Assembly: GCA_022495995.1 (NCBI GenBank) | Contig: JAFEMH010000927.1 | Location: 1-64,000 of the forward strand | Length of the DNA: 64,000 nucleotides | Source: Adenophora triphylla var. japonica | Lineage: Eukaryota; Streptophyta; Magnoliopsida; Asterales; Campanulaceae | Reading direction: 5' to 3' | Part shown: one piece after another, positions 43,473 through 55,178 of the stretch | Layout of the letters: the number at the start of each line of letters is the position of its first letter | Position numbering within the stretch: position 1 is the stretch's first letter | Program-made: the position numbers and the translations under genes | The notes under the pieces: model-generated | Databases searched by the model: none | Seen by the model: only the letters and a program-made list of their open reading frames with translations | What the model was told of the DNA's origin: nothing

Positions 43473-44765
43473 TTAGCCCTGTAACCTTTTGCCGAGCCCC
43501 AGTCCTGGGATGAAGTTCATGAGTTTCATCATCTTCATGGCAGGAGGGATCTTTTCGTGAGACAGTGGAAGGTCCACGTTGCATATTTGGATCTTGGAGG
43601 TCTCCAGAGTGAATCCAGTTAATGCCATGTCGTCATTATGCTTGATTTCTAACACTGGAATGTCGTTGGTGCTGGTCCCCTCGGTGGTGACGCTGTCGCC
43701 GTAGACTGTGGTTAGCTCGTTGCCTTGCATGAACTTGAGGCATTGGTGAAGGGTGGATGCCACGCCATTGATTTGATGCAGCTAGGGACGCCCCAGGATG
43801 GCTGTGAAAGTGATTGGAATGTCCAACACTTGGAATTCGGTGGGAATCATCCGCTTGCCGAACCAAATATTAAGAGTAGCAACCCCGAGAACAGTACGGG
43901 AAGTAGAGTCATAGGCCTTGACAGTGTGGACTGAAGGCTTCAGATCTGTAGGCTTGATGTCAAGCAGGTCCATCATCTTGGCGGGCAAGACATTCATTCC
44001 GGAACATCCGTCTACCAACACGCGGGGAAGGCGACCCTCGTCTAGCTGGACTGTGATGTAGAGTGGCTCAATGTGATCAGCCCCAAATTTTGGAAGGTCC
44101 AAATCTGTGAAGGTGATAATGTTGCCATAGTGGATGTTGCTAATCATCTGAATGACTTCGTCAGGGGTTGCGTCCACGGGGACCATGGTACGGGCCAGGC
44201 TTTCCTCTAGCTTGAGCTTGTGAGGATAAGAGGATGTGAGCAGGGACCAAAGGGAAATGTTCGCCTGGGTTTGCTTGAGCTGAGTGAGGATCGGGTCCTC
44301 TTTCACGGAACTTGTGTCTTCGGGCAGACTGGGTTTCAGTTCTGGCTCCGCAGGCTTTTTAGTGGCCTTAGGTGGTAATGTATGGATTTGACCCGATCGG
44401 GTTAGAACGCTGACATCAGGTTTGGTTCCTTCTAAACAGGCCGCTCTGAGTTGATCCATAGTTAGAGGAGGATTCCTCGTAGCATAGGGCCATATGTCTT
44501 CCCTCAACTCATTGACTGTAGACGTATTCCCGGGAGCTTCGGCAGCTTGACGGATTCTGTCCCAGGATACTGGCTTGGGTGCTTCCGCGGGGAGGTAGTT
44601 TACGGATTGCCGCAGCTGTTCGAACGTCAGTGTGCAATAGTGGTTGCCTGAACTGAACTGTGCGTTGCTGACCCTCCGGGGGAGTTTGGAGAGTTCTTGG
44701 CTCAAGCGAACAGTCTCCTTGATCTCTTCACGGTATATCGCGTTCCTTTCCTTCTTGCTGAGCAT
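43473..44765 (-). pseudogene. Element C second aspartic protease with G-patch-like tail
   Basis: 44765-43782 contains GNIITFTDLDLP, the active-site region VLVDGCSGMNVLPAKM and the end block FTAILGRP. A TAG at 43782-43784 replaces the Trp of GRPWLH, consistent with TGG to TAG. 43763-43473 continues with STLHQCLKFMQG and the G-patch-like FIPGLGLGKRLQG. The enzyme would process the polyprotein. DGCSG differs from the usual DxGSG-type box, so activity is doubtful even apart from the stop. Confidence 0.78.
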
Positions 44766-44783
44766 GCTCAGGGCATTCTGGAG

Positions 44784-46360
44784 TTAGGTCTGGCGATATT
44801 CATGGTTTGCTAATTTTCCTCCGCTCTTGGCCCAGATCAACTTTCTAGCAGCAGAGCCTGCGTCGAGATTTAGTGCCTGCGTTTCTTCCCATGTGAGAAT
44901 GGCCACTGCTTCTTTGAACTGCGTGCGGCAGTCTAGGTAAACCTCCATCGGGGAGAGCTTTCCTTTCCTCCTTATCTGAGTGGCGGGTATGTCGGAAGGT
45001 GAGTACACGGCTTCCCGAACATCTGCCCATGTGACTGGTTGCTGTCCCAGTTGGTCGTTTCTCTAATGAATGCCGCAGTATGTGGAATTTCCCTGAGTAG
45101 TTGCTCGAGACGAATTTCCATCTTCCTCTTGTTTCTTTTGAATAGACCTTCCTCTCTCAGTTGGCCTTTCAATTTGAGTGCGGAAATGATCCGTCCCCAT
45201 CCTCCCAGGACCCTTGGGAGTCCGGTTTTGTTGACTTTATGCCCGGCTTGGAAGAGAATGGTTTCATCATCTTCGTCGTCGCTTTCACAGAGAACTTGCT
45301 TTCCTCAAGGAGATAAGCGCTGGTATTTGTTCTGCTGTGCCGTTCCATCTCTTAGGTCATCGGGACCGTTGACCACCCTCGCCTGGCAGAGGGGGTTGGA
45401 TGAGAACAGACGGTAGTCGAGGAAGTTACCGTGAGCAAAACCCCTGAGGTTGAACTGGTCTAGAGTGGCCTCTAGCTTTCTGTCTGAAGCTGCTTGTGAC
45501 ATTTTAAGGGCTCGATCCCTGTCAGTCTTTCGAGCTTGGTTTTCGTCCCAGAGACGGTTCTCTTGAGCGGCTAGTTCCATGAGGGCCTTCCTTGCGAGAG
45601 CTAAAAAGTCTCCGTAGGTACGCACCGTCTGGCTAGTGTCCAGAACTGTGATCACATCCAAATCTCCGAATGGCAGAAACACTTGGATGATGCTGACAAA
45701 GGAAGTCGGACTGGGACATTCCATGCGGCCTTGCTTGATCTCGGTTACAAAGAAATTCGCCCATATCTGCAAGTCTATCAGAGCTAGCAGTCTGCTGGCG
45801 GGATGTCTGAATCTGTGACCGTGACGACTGGGAGCAGAATCGAACTGGAGCATGTTGATGCTGAGGTGGTCATTTCCCACGTCGGAAGTTGACTCTGTCT
45901 TGCGGGGAAGACCTTTACAGATGTTTTCGGGGTGGCTGCCGGAAGCGTTCCCGAGGTTGATCTGACTTGTGACAGGGTGAGGAACTTGGTCTCCTTCGCT
46001 GTTGCCCTTGGCCTTGACGGCGCTTGTGGCTTTAAGCTTGACTGATGGCACTGGCCGGTTGCCACTGGGGCTGGTACTCGGAAGTGATGATGAGCTCTGA
46101 GGTCGGTTAGCCAGGGCCTCGTTTACCATGAGCAGGAAGTCGTCGAGGGTAACTTTGGCATTGCAGAATCTGACGATAAGGACTGGATCCTTGGTATCAT
46201 CGGGATATCTGGAATAGATGATGTTGACAAAGTCTTTGTCAGTCACTTGATCAGAGGGATTCTTTGTCGTGTCAACCAGTTGCTTCCAATTGTAGGATAG
46301 CTACCTGTACTGGACGTTGAGCTTGATAATTTCCATAGTGTTGGAGCCCTTGTCATAGGT
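44784..46360 (-). pseudogene. Element C inter-protease region with second insert-domain copy
   Basis: About 46352-46110 encodes EIIKLNVQYR, a stop, SYNWKQLVDTTKNPSD, DFVNIIYSRYPDD and PVLIVRFCNAKVTLDDF, the second copy of the insert domain. 46246-45305 continues with a Ser/Pro-rich linker and a poorly conserved segment. 45008-44784 has LTWEETQALNLDAG. The polyprotein is broken into several frames. Confidence 0.6.
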
Positions 46361-47360
46361 GACTTGATCGAAACGGGTGCCGTCCTCGAAACTGAGCATG
46401 TGAATGTAGAGGTCTGCCCGCGGGTCTGCCGCGTCCTCGACTCCGGAGAGTCCTGATTCGTCGTCGTCTGACGGCTCAACCCAAACGTAGGGACGTATTG
46501 CATCCGGGTGCGTTGCTGGAGTTGCTAGGAAAACATCATGCCCTTCACTGGAGAAGAGGGGTGCAGCGGGTAGTTCCTCGTGGAGGACATCCCATACGAC
46601 TTACATGCATTCATCATGAGAATGACGGTGCTTGTTGACCTTTATCACGAAAATCTCTTCGCCTGGCGGGGCCAGAGAGTTGGCTTGAAGAATGCTGACG
46701 AATCTCCGATTGGAGACAGGGGGTTTACGTGCCCGCATCATGGCGATGCTTAGGGTTTCTTTCCAATCTGCCTCCAAATATTGGAAATGGCAGTTGAACT
46801 TGATGTATCGGACTGCTTCAGGGTCTGCCTGCTCGAGTACGTTGACGTAGTTAGCATTTTCGGACTCTGAGGGATTCTGATGAGATTTGCCCCGATAGTC
46901 ACCTGGTCGATTTGAAGGAGGTTGCCCCGATGCCTGACCGCGGGCACGCTTGGCTACTGTCTCGGCTTCGTTTCCTATGAGGAAACTGTCCCCTCTGATG
47001 ACTTCAAGATATCCCTGCCGGTTAATGAACTTAACACACTGATGGAGAGTGGAAGCTATGGCTTTCATGTGATGCAGCCAAGGGCTTCCTAACAGAGCCG
47101 TGAATTCAGATGGAATCTCCATCACGTGGAATTTTGCTGGCACCATTTGGGTTTCGAACCAGAGTTCCAGAGTCACCATCCCCAGGATGGGACGAGACGT
47201 CTTTGTCGTAGGCCTTGATAGTCCGGGTAGACGGAATCGGATGGCTTTCGTTGATGCGCGGGGCTCGCATCATGCCGAGAGGGAGGACGTTAACGGGCTG
47301 ACCCGTTATCCACCAATACTCCGGGAGTGTTATGGTGTTGAAGCTTGAGAGTGATGTACG
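46361..47360 (-). pseudogene. Element C first protease-like domain and first insert-domain copy
   Basis: 47179-46601 begins with MVTLELWFETQMVPAKFHVM and EFTALLGSPWLHHMKAIAST. These align with the C-terminal half of the second protease (43782-44765). Upstream, in broken frames near 47300, VDNGSA-VNVLP-like text marks the active site. After a linker, YIKFNCHFQYLEADW, RFVSILQANSLAPPG and IFVIKVNKHRHSHDE form the first insert-domain copy (about 46813-46560). A stop at 46601-46603 interrupts it. C thus carries two protease domains in tandem order. Confidence 0.65.
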
Positions 47361-47429
47361 AGCTTCATTGTGCCCGAGGCATCTCTTGGTAGATCTTCGT
47401 CACGTAACGTGATCATCTTGCCATACGAT

Positions 47430-47817
47430 CGGGAATCATAGATGCTGGTCTCTATCAGGAGAAGGAGAGTCATCAAGCCATCCGTTTCTGTCTTCCTCTT
47501 GCGAGGTAAAGCCTTTCTTTGGAGCCTCGGGATTGTGTTGAGGCCGTTTGTGGCGGTTGCCGCCCTTGGTTAGCACGTTGATCGAGTGCGAGTGCCAAGT
47601 GACTTTGATCTTCCTTTCTTGGTCCGGGCTCGGAAGGCTGGACAAATTGAATCTTAGGCGATCCCGCGGGGTTAGGCTTTGGCGCGATAAGATTACCAAG
47701 ATCTGAGGCATTCCGGTGTCCCAAGGTCTGAACTCTGTTGTCAGTAGGACTTTTCGGCTTTCCCACCCCTGTTTTCTCTAAAGCTGCATGGTCTGGAGGA
47801 AGGGAGGACTGGTTGGA
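47430..47817 (-). pseudogene. Element C gag-to-protease spacer
   Basis: Frames 47766-47473 and 47711-47436 are Pro-, Gln- and Arg-rich, low-complexity sequence with no domain I recognise. They lie between the gag stop and the first protease-like domain. Confidence 0.4.
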
Positions 47818-49605
47818 TTAGAGTACGTAGTATTCGAACTTCCCGGATGGCTCTCCGAGTGTACCCACACTGGTGTCTCCAGCTTCATATCTTTCTCTCA
47901 GTTGCTGTTGAGAGGACTTCTTCTTCTGTTTTCTCGGAGGATTGCTCTGGACCATATCTTGGGACTCGTACTCCAGGCAGGCAGAGCAGTCACAAACATC
48001 ATAGCTGATGTGGACATTAGATAAGGACCCGGCTGGAAGAGGCGGAGGAACTGGCTCTGCGGCAATCTTCTTGGGCACCCACTCAATGGAATTCACACTG
48101 TTGTTGTTGTTCGAGAAAGGATTTCCGACTGTATTGGGTCCACGGGGGCGCTCCAACTTTCCTTCCTCTATCAAGTTCTGGATCTCGTATCGTAACCCCA
48201 CGCAATTGTCGGTGGTATGGAAGTGATACTGATGGAAGGCGCAGTACTTACTCTTGTCAGCATTGACTACGGGATTCTTGGGTTTGTAATTTGCAACGGG
48301 TTTAAGGAGACCTTCCTTGATTAACCCTTCCAGCATCTTGCTCAGCGGCATGTCAAACTTGTCGAAGTGCGTGACAGACTGCTTCGAAGTGGAGTTGTTG
48401 CTTTGCGGGACTGGGTTTCTGTTGACCGACTGCTGTCCCTGATGGATGTAGTTGACAGACGTATCTTTCCCTTTGCCGGGGGCCGGTGCGGGATTGAATG
48501 CAACTGCTGGGAGTGGTATACGTATGGGCGTGCGGTAGCTAACCTTTCCTTGAGATCCTTCTCGAGCGTGATCCGGCATTGACCATGGCCGGAGATGCAG
48601 GAAGAAATGATGACTGATGAGAGTTCTGATGGACGGTCTTAAGCAGGACTTGAAGATCCGCATCTGTTCATCCTTGGAGAGTGGCTCCATGATCTCGGAG
48701 AGTTTCCAACTCCACCTCTTGTAGAATTCTCCGACGCTTTCATCTGCTTTCTGCTCAGTGGTGATTAAGTCCTCGCGACTCGTTTCCCCCTCTAAGTTGG
48801 ATCGATACCGTTCCAGGAAGATGTTACTGATCTGATCCCAGGTGTGGCGATCCGCAGGCTTGACCCTTAGAAACCATCGTAACGCCGAACTTTTAAGCGT
48901 ATCTTGGAAGTGGTCGGCCATTTCTTTGGAGGGTTACTCCTTTCGCTCTCATGCCGAGAAACGTAGGTGTCGGCGTGCGTTTGAGGACATTCGGTTCCGT
49001 TGAATCGGTCCATCTTCGGCATTCGGAACTTGGCGAGGAGAGGCGTGACCATTCCGGATACGTGGATTTGAGCGTTTCTGCTTTGAGCCGCTCATGGTGG
49101 CTTTCGGAGTCTTTCATCTGTTCGACCATCGAGGCTAAGGTTGGGTCCAGTGGTGGACTGTGAGGCTCGGCGCCGGGTGCTACCATGTGAGCGGTAGTGA
49201 TTGGAGGTGGAAGGCTTGATATATGTAGATATATGGGGGCCTTTTCTGAACTGTATCGGGGTTTGTCCCCGGTGTTTTGGGATTCGTGTATATGCAATGG
49301 AATGAACCCAAGAGGGTATTGAAGGATATTGGCATCTGTCTAAGATGGTCCAGCGGTGCGCTGGTGGTATTGAGTGATGGGAGTAGCATTGGCTTGGCCA
49401 AATATGGCAGGGTTGCCCTGAGAGGTGGCAACGTGGAGCCTAGGCCGGCTGTTTCCTTGGTTTGAAGGAATCCCGTAAGTTGGCGGGGGAGGAACCTGGT
49501 TGAAGGTTTGAGGAGCTGGTTTCGGGAATCGTCATCCTCGACCGGGACAAAAGTACCGTCGGCGGGGATAGCTACTATACCTTGCTCATTCGAAGGCTGT
49601 ACCAC
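47818..49605 (-). pseudogene. Element C gag
   Basis: 48921-47818 is a 367-codon frame with the Retrotrans_gag-type region (WFLRVKPADRHTWDQIS, FLERYRSNL, VGEFYKRWSWKL), PLSKMLEGLIKEGLLKPV and the zinc-binding block KYCAFHQYHFHTTDNC then LRYEIQNLIEEGKLERP. The C-terminus has ISYDVCDCSACLEYES. The N-terminal third is spread over frames 49297-48893 and 49605-49180 by frameshifts. Gag would form the particle that packages element RNA. Confidence 0.85.
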
Positions 49606-51019
49606 GAAATTACGATCTTCTTTCGCCTCTTGTGAACCTTACAAGCCGGATGGCTTCTTCCAAAGTCATATCGATTACCGGTGGCGGGGTCCTTCCCCGT
49701 CACGATTTCTCGGTGAGCTAGACATGTCGAAAATTACAGTGAGGAGCGAGGGAACCGAAGAAGCGTCGACGCTACCGTAACGGTGATTACAGCGAGGCGG
49801 CGGCCGGAAATACTGAACCACTTTACGCTCATTGCGAGGAACGAAAGCGGGGTTTAGGCTTTGGAAAAGGGGGATTTGGATCAAGGTTTCGGGCTTGTGC
49901 AATGTGCAGTTACCGATTAATGTTTACTTAAAGCGCGTTTTCTTAGAGTCCTAATTGGTTGGAAAAGAGCAAGTCTTCTTTTTCGCAACTAATCCTAGAG
50001 CTCTAATCAGTGGATCTCGTCACTACGCTTATAAGCCCCTCGTTTCCATTTGTAGATCATCTTTCTCGGGACGGACTATCCCGAGCGAGGTCCTATAAGG
50101 CAAGCGAGTTCCACCGACAAAGGAAAAAGTGAACTTAAGGCTATTTGATCACGCAAACTTCCAACGTATGTGAAGGACGGGCCACAGTCGAAGTCAACGT
50201 CCTTAAGTTAAGGCGGGGATCGTGCCAAAATTTCGGCATGACCTCTCCTGACTCGCTTGCGCGAGGGACCTTAGCTTTTGGCGTTGGCCAAGTTGTGGCT
50301 GGCACGGTGAATACGGTGAGGGTTTGGTGACACGGCGTCACATTGAACCTTCGGGTATATTTTTCGGCAGAGCTCCGCGTCAAAGTCAAGGCTGAAAAGC
50401 TCAAGACTTCGGGTCGGGAACGACCTTCGGTCTCAACCTCTCGAGCTTGACTCGTGGCGAAACCCGGCGTAAAAACATACACTTAGGCTTTATGACACGA
50501 GCTAAGCCAAAAACCAACCGGGGTCTTGAACAAAGTGTGACACAAAGAGTGCATGGCTTACACGGGTTAGGATGGGCTGTTTGGGACGACCCCGTGCTCC
50601 CTCGAAAGGTGTCTGGCAGACCAACCGAGGTGCAACTGATAAGGCCATCCCGGGTTACGGGTTGTAGTGTGCAGTGTACCGAGGCAGCAAGTGCACGTGA
50701 AGTGCGGTGTACCGAGGCAGCAAGTGCGAGTAGTGTGCGGTCACTAAAATTCTTTTTCTGAGTAAAACAGAGATTTTTTTTTCAGAATGTGTCTTAAAGA
50801 ATTTTGATGCGCAGTTCAAAAGATAGCATGAAAATCAAACATGAATGGGGATGCACAAACATGGTATGATTTTGAGAAGATGACAATGTAATGCATTTGA
50901 AAAAATCGTTCGAGGTTTAAAGTAACACACGCACACGAAAACGAGGAAGGGTAAACGAAAGTTTGACCCACGGAAGGCTTTTTAGAAAACATCGGCAGTT
51001 TAGAAAAAAGTATCCTTGT
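49606..51019 (-). other. 5' leader of element C
   Basis: Non-coding and homologous to the B leader: GGTTGGAAAAGAGCAAG and TATAAGCCCCTCG near 49960-50045, and GGTGACACGGCGTCACATTG near 50325. A 28-bp direct repeat beginning GTGTACCGAGGCAGCAAGTG occurs near 50675 and 50708. Confidence 0.7.
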
Positions 51020-51036
51020 CACCAGCGGGGTCGCCA
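51020..51036 (-). other. Primer-binding site of element C
   Basis: CACCAGCGGGGTCGCCA on plus is the A site with two changes, two bases from the LTR start. Confidence 0.6.
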
Positions 51037-51038
51037 AC

Positions 51039-53119
51039 TGAAATTACCCGGGATTTCGCGCGGGGCGAAATGCGGTTGTCTTTTGCGGAGGGTTGGTGTC
51101 TGAGACCTCGCTTCTTGGGAAGGAATGAGGAGTCGCCACGCGGTTTTGTATTTTGAGCCCAAACATTGAGAAACGGCTTTAGCGATAATGGTATCATTTT
51201 TATTGGTAGCAAAAACTTAGGAAAAGGCTTTGAAAACAGGGGATCATTTTTATTGGTAGCAAAAACGAGTAAAAAGCTATTTGGTACCAGAGATTGTTAG
51301 GTTCGGAGGTCATGTTACGTTTCGGGAAGAGTATTACGAGATCACCCGAAATGCCTCGTATGACGAGTCTTTCTACCTTTCTCGAAATCGTGTGTGTGTG
51401 TGTGTGTGTGTGTTTTGAAATGGGGGCTTGAATGACAAGCTTAATCTTGGTATGAATGTCAAACGTTGATTAGGTGACTTTGTTTGAAAAGACGAGCGTT
51501 TGAATGACAAACGTCGATTTTGAGACGAAAATGAGCGTTTGCGTGGCAAACGTCGATTTTGAGTTTGAAATGAGCGTTTGCGTGGCAAACGTCAATTTTT
51601 GAGCTTTTTGAAAATGAGTTCGAAGGTCGAACTCCGGTTTTTGAACCGGGCGAGTCATTGTTAACGATTTTTACGGGAAAAAGCGTATTAAAAGATTTTG
51701 AATGTCAAAAGTTTGCTTTTAAGTTTGAAGATGAGCGTTTGGATGCCAAACGTCATTTCGCGCGTTTTTGAAATTGAGTTCGAAGGTCGAACTCCGGTTT
51801 TGAACCGGGCATTACATTGTTAACGATTTTTACGGGAAAAAGCGTATTAAATGACATGCAATCAATGAATCGGGTTGCGACTCAGACTTTGAAAAGTAAA
51901 TACTATCACGATCCAAACGGGTCGGACTTGTAAATGATAGTATTTAAATGCGGTATCGACGGAATCGAACGATTCGGAATCGTAAATGACGATCGACGAG
52001 CCAAACGACTCGGAATTGTAAATGACGATCGACGAGCCAAAACGGCTCAGAGTTGTAAATGACGTTCAACGGATCAAACGGTCCAGAATTGTAAATGACA
52101 GAAAAGTAAATGACGATCGACGGATCGATCGATCCGGAATGGTAAATGACATAAAAAAGTAAACGGAACGGGGTCGGAACGCCGTTTTAACCCGTGATTA
52201 CTTCTCTTACGGGAAGAGAAGAGGATCGAGGGGCTAAAACGTATCGGACCCCATTAGACGGAGGCGTCTACATTTCAAAGATGTTGTCCGAAACGGTTGT
52301 AGCGACTGGCGCGTAAACCAAGGCGGAACGAGAGATTTAGAGAGAAGGAGTTATACCTATGGCTAGGGTCGACTCCTTTGGCTCGGGAGGTGTATACGGG
52401 ATACGGAAGTTGGTTTGAAATGGTGTTTCGGAGTGGTGAGGGGCGTATTTGATTGAAATACGGAAGTTTCATGCGAATCGAGACAAAACGGGAGCTCGGG
52501 AAGGGGTGAAACTGAGTTGGGCCGTGGCTATGGTGAAAATGGAGGGTTATTTTGTTCTTCTAAATGGCTTTGACAGCCTCTCTATTTATAGGTGAATTTT
52601 CAGAAGGAGTCCGGCCGGACTTAGACTGAAATCCAGGGGGTTTTGTGGTATTTTGGAATTTTGAGGGACTTGTTGGCAATTTTTGAAAGTCTGCAAAGGG
52701 AGTCCGGCCGGACTGAGACTGTATACCAGGGGTATTTTAGTCTTTTGGCCTTCATTTCTGATTGAAAAGTGACTAGAGGGAGGTGGCATGCTTGCCACGT
52801 GTCCCATGAGTCACCAGCCATGTGGGAGTTCGTTCCCGGGTCTCGGTTTTGTCCGTTTTTTAAAATAACAGTCCAAAAAATGTCCGAAATGCCCCCGGAA
52901 AGTGCCGGAAAGTGCGTTTTTTAGGGAAAGACGAACTTTTACGTGCGATGACGTGTGTTAAGTACGCTTCGACGTTGGGATGCTCGGGGCAGTCCCGGGA
53001 TGTCTCGTTGGCATGGCAACGGGGAGCTTAACGGGTTCCGGTTAACCTGGAGCGGGCCAGTTAACGGATTCCGGTTAAGTTTCTAACGGATTTTGACGAT
53101 CCGGATTTGGGTACTTACA
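51039..53119 (-). repeat. 5' LTR of element C, about 2.1 kb
   Basis: It runs from TGAAATTACCC at 51039 to GGGTACTTACA at 53119. It contains a GT microsatellite (51391-51413), GAGCGTTTG ... CAAACGTC hairpin repeats (51460-51760), a duplicated GAAGGTCGAACTCCGGTTTT block (about 51620 and 51782) and a tandem region with AATTGTAAATGACGATCGAC units (51900-52160). The TATA box on minus is plus TATTTATAG (52583-52591). The 3' LTR is not in the window. Confidence 0.8.
52608..52714 (-). promoter_or_regulatory. Palindrome pair at the C LTR promoter
   Basis: Two perfect 14-bp palindromes AGTCCGGCCGGACT at 52608-52621 and 52701-52714, 93 bp apart, lie just upstream (on minus) of the TATA box. The antisense genes of C are not visible, so sharing cannot be tested here. 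Confidence 0.72.
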
Positions 53120-54533
53120 GGTCTCCTCCTTTTCGTGGGGCGAGGCCGGCTTGGCTCAGGTGTACAGAGCCTTGGACGAGGTGAGCAGAGGCACTGTGAC
53201 CTCTTTAGATTGCTATCAGACGGTTTTGGAGGTATGCTCTTCTATTATTCGCATATTGACTGCTGCACCGTCTTTTCAATTATCAATCTATCACTGCTGC
53301 TGTACACTGAAAGATTCTTGTCCTTTGTTTCAGGTATGGGCTTACGAGGTTTTTGGTTGTTATGCTTGGGCTGTGGCTGATGGGATTGCCGCGGATCTGT
53401 TCCCTGCCCTCCGCCGGTGGACCTTCAGGGCTAGGCAGAGTAGGAAGGTGGACGGGGTGAAGCCCCGGAAGACCGCCTGTTACGAGGATACTATGATTGC
53501 CCTGAGGGGCACTCCGGCTAGGCTGAGCTTGTTTCCCTGGCACGGCAGATATGATGAGGATGTTGTTGGTGATGCTGCCTTGGTGACTCGGACTATGAGG
53601 CTGTTGATTGGCTTGGAGGGCGATGCCTTATATTTAGGGGAGCGAGTCTACAGGCAACATGTACATGGTGCAGCCGCACGCATCCCTCACGATCCTCCTG
53701 AGGGGATTTGGTATACTCGGGCTCTCCCTGACTTAGAGCGCTTGCGGACGGGCATTGATGCCGCAGAGTTGTCGGCTGATTGGGACTACGGCCAGTTCGT
53801 CTTCACTCGGCTGGTGACTCCTCAGGTCATGGCTGCCAGGAGGGCAGCGGGGGTACAGATACCGATGCCTCCTCGGTTCTTCGAGTATGAGATCGAGGGC
53901 GTCATTCGCCGCTCTTCCTTCGACATGTCTGAGACTCACCCCCATTTACGGCTTCCTCGCGGGACTACCTCTGTGAGCATCTTTATTGTCTGCTTTATTC
54001 AAGTCTTATCACTTCATTGTTGCACATATTCACTGCTTCTGACTGCCTTTTTTGTTTCCATTCAACAGGTTCCGGTCAAGACCTACAGGGTAGTGGCCAA
54101 GGCGCTCACCGGGGCCGTCAAGATGCTGCGCCAGTTCCAGAAGAGCGTAGAGCATTGGAAGGGGAGATGCAGCTCCCAGCCTAGTGATGTCGTGCCTCCC
54201 AAGAAGAGGCCTAGATTGACTTTGGCTCCATCTAGCTCACAGGCGGGTGGTTCGAGCCAGCAGCCCCAGCCTGACGATGATGATGACGAGGACGATCCCT
54301 ACCAGCCTCCTTTCTCCACAGTGCCCGAGTGGCACGGATATTATGGCGAGCCCCAGCCTTGGGCCCTGGATGAGGAGGATGATGACTCCAATGGCGAGAT
54401 CCATGAGGAGCAGGAGGGCGACGACGATGGCCAGGAGCAGAGTGGCTCTGAGGAGAGCAGAGGCGACGACCAGGAGGACAGCGGCTCCGAGGAGAGCGGG
54501 GAGGATTTTGGCGACGACTCTGAGTCGGAATGA
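53120..54533 (+). CDS. PMD antisense gene of element G, 5'-truncated by element C, otherwise open
   Basis: The remaining exons 53121-53231, 53334-53972 and 54069-54533 give 404 codons without a stop. The introns (102 and 96 bp, GT/AG) are multiples of three and stop-free, so the unspliced sequence is open too. The text SFSWGEAGLAQVYRALDEVS is the PMD segment interrupted in B by TAG. Later come FPWHGRYDEDVVGDAAL and PPRFFEYEIEGVIRRSSFD. The C-terminus is strongly acidic with a DDDDDEDDP cluster and SGSEES repeats ending SESE. The N-terminal half lies on the other side of element C. Without it there is no promoter or full domain here. Confidence 0.8.
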
Positions 54534-54981
54534 TCATGGCAGTCCCCTTTTGTCATGCTTTAGGACTCTTAGGGATAGAGAGAGAGAAAAATAATGCATG
54601 CATTATTCTATTGCTTTTGGATTGTAAAACAATTATATATTTTTTTTTGCATTTTGTAATTTAACAACTAAAGTATTTGCTTTATGGTATTTAGACTTAT
54701 TTATTTATATGCACAAGTCCGTCCCAAGAAAGGCAAAAAAATGATGGCATTTGATGTGGTTGGGTGTTTTTTGTGATTTTGTATGTATTGGGTGATGTTT
54801 ATGTATCTGTGGGTGTATTGGGTATGCCAAATCCTCTCACATGTGTTTGGTGAGTGAATGGGAGTGTATATGTATTGTTTTGGTATGTCTTGGACAGGTT
54901 TGGACAAGCTTTTGAGCAAGCATTGGGTCATTGAGGGACTGCTGCAGTTGCAGCAACTGCTAGTGTCTGGTGGACTTCCCA
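54534..54981 (+). other. G spacer downstream of the PMD gene
   Basis: AT-rich 3' flank, homologous to 1000-1452 of H on the other strand. No gene. Confidence 0.6.
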
Positions 54982-55082
54982 TGTCGTCCGACACAGGACA
55001 TCATGGGATAGCCCCTGTCGTACGACATGGAAAGTCTGAAGGACAGAATTTCTTGGGCAGCAAGCCCCAGCATTTATAAAAA
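54982..55082 (+). promoter_or_regulatory. Paired palindromes and TATA box of the G DUF7745-like gene
   Basis: TGTCGTCCGACA (54982-54993) and a perfect TGTCGTACGACA (55016-55027), 34 bp apart, are followed by TTTATAAAAAGG (about 55073-55084) and the start codon at 55179. The same palindrome pairs lie in the LTR of element H (19323-19374). Confidence 0.75.
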
Positions 55083-55178
55083 GGCAGACTCGTAAAAAAC
55101 ACCTTCCAGCAGTCACAGCAGACTCAAAATCGATCTTTCATCCCAAAATCAACCCCAAAATCCAACTTTCGGCCCAAA

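Larger units (their letters stand above)
40538..53119 (-). mobile_element. Element C: Tat-type retrotransposon, minus strand, main part
   Basis: From the right: 5' LTR (51039-53119), PBS, leader, gag, a first protease-like domain, two copies of an insert domain, a second protease, G-patch-like motif, linker, RT, RNase H and archaeal-type RNase H. Solo LTR D interrupts it at 40537/34089, and 33563-34088 holds the next piece. The 3' part lies beyond the B junction or outside the window. The 5' LTR abuts a coding exon of the G PMD gene, so C inserted into G. Confidence 0.88.
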
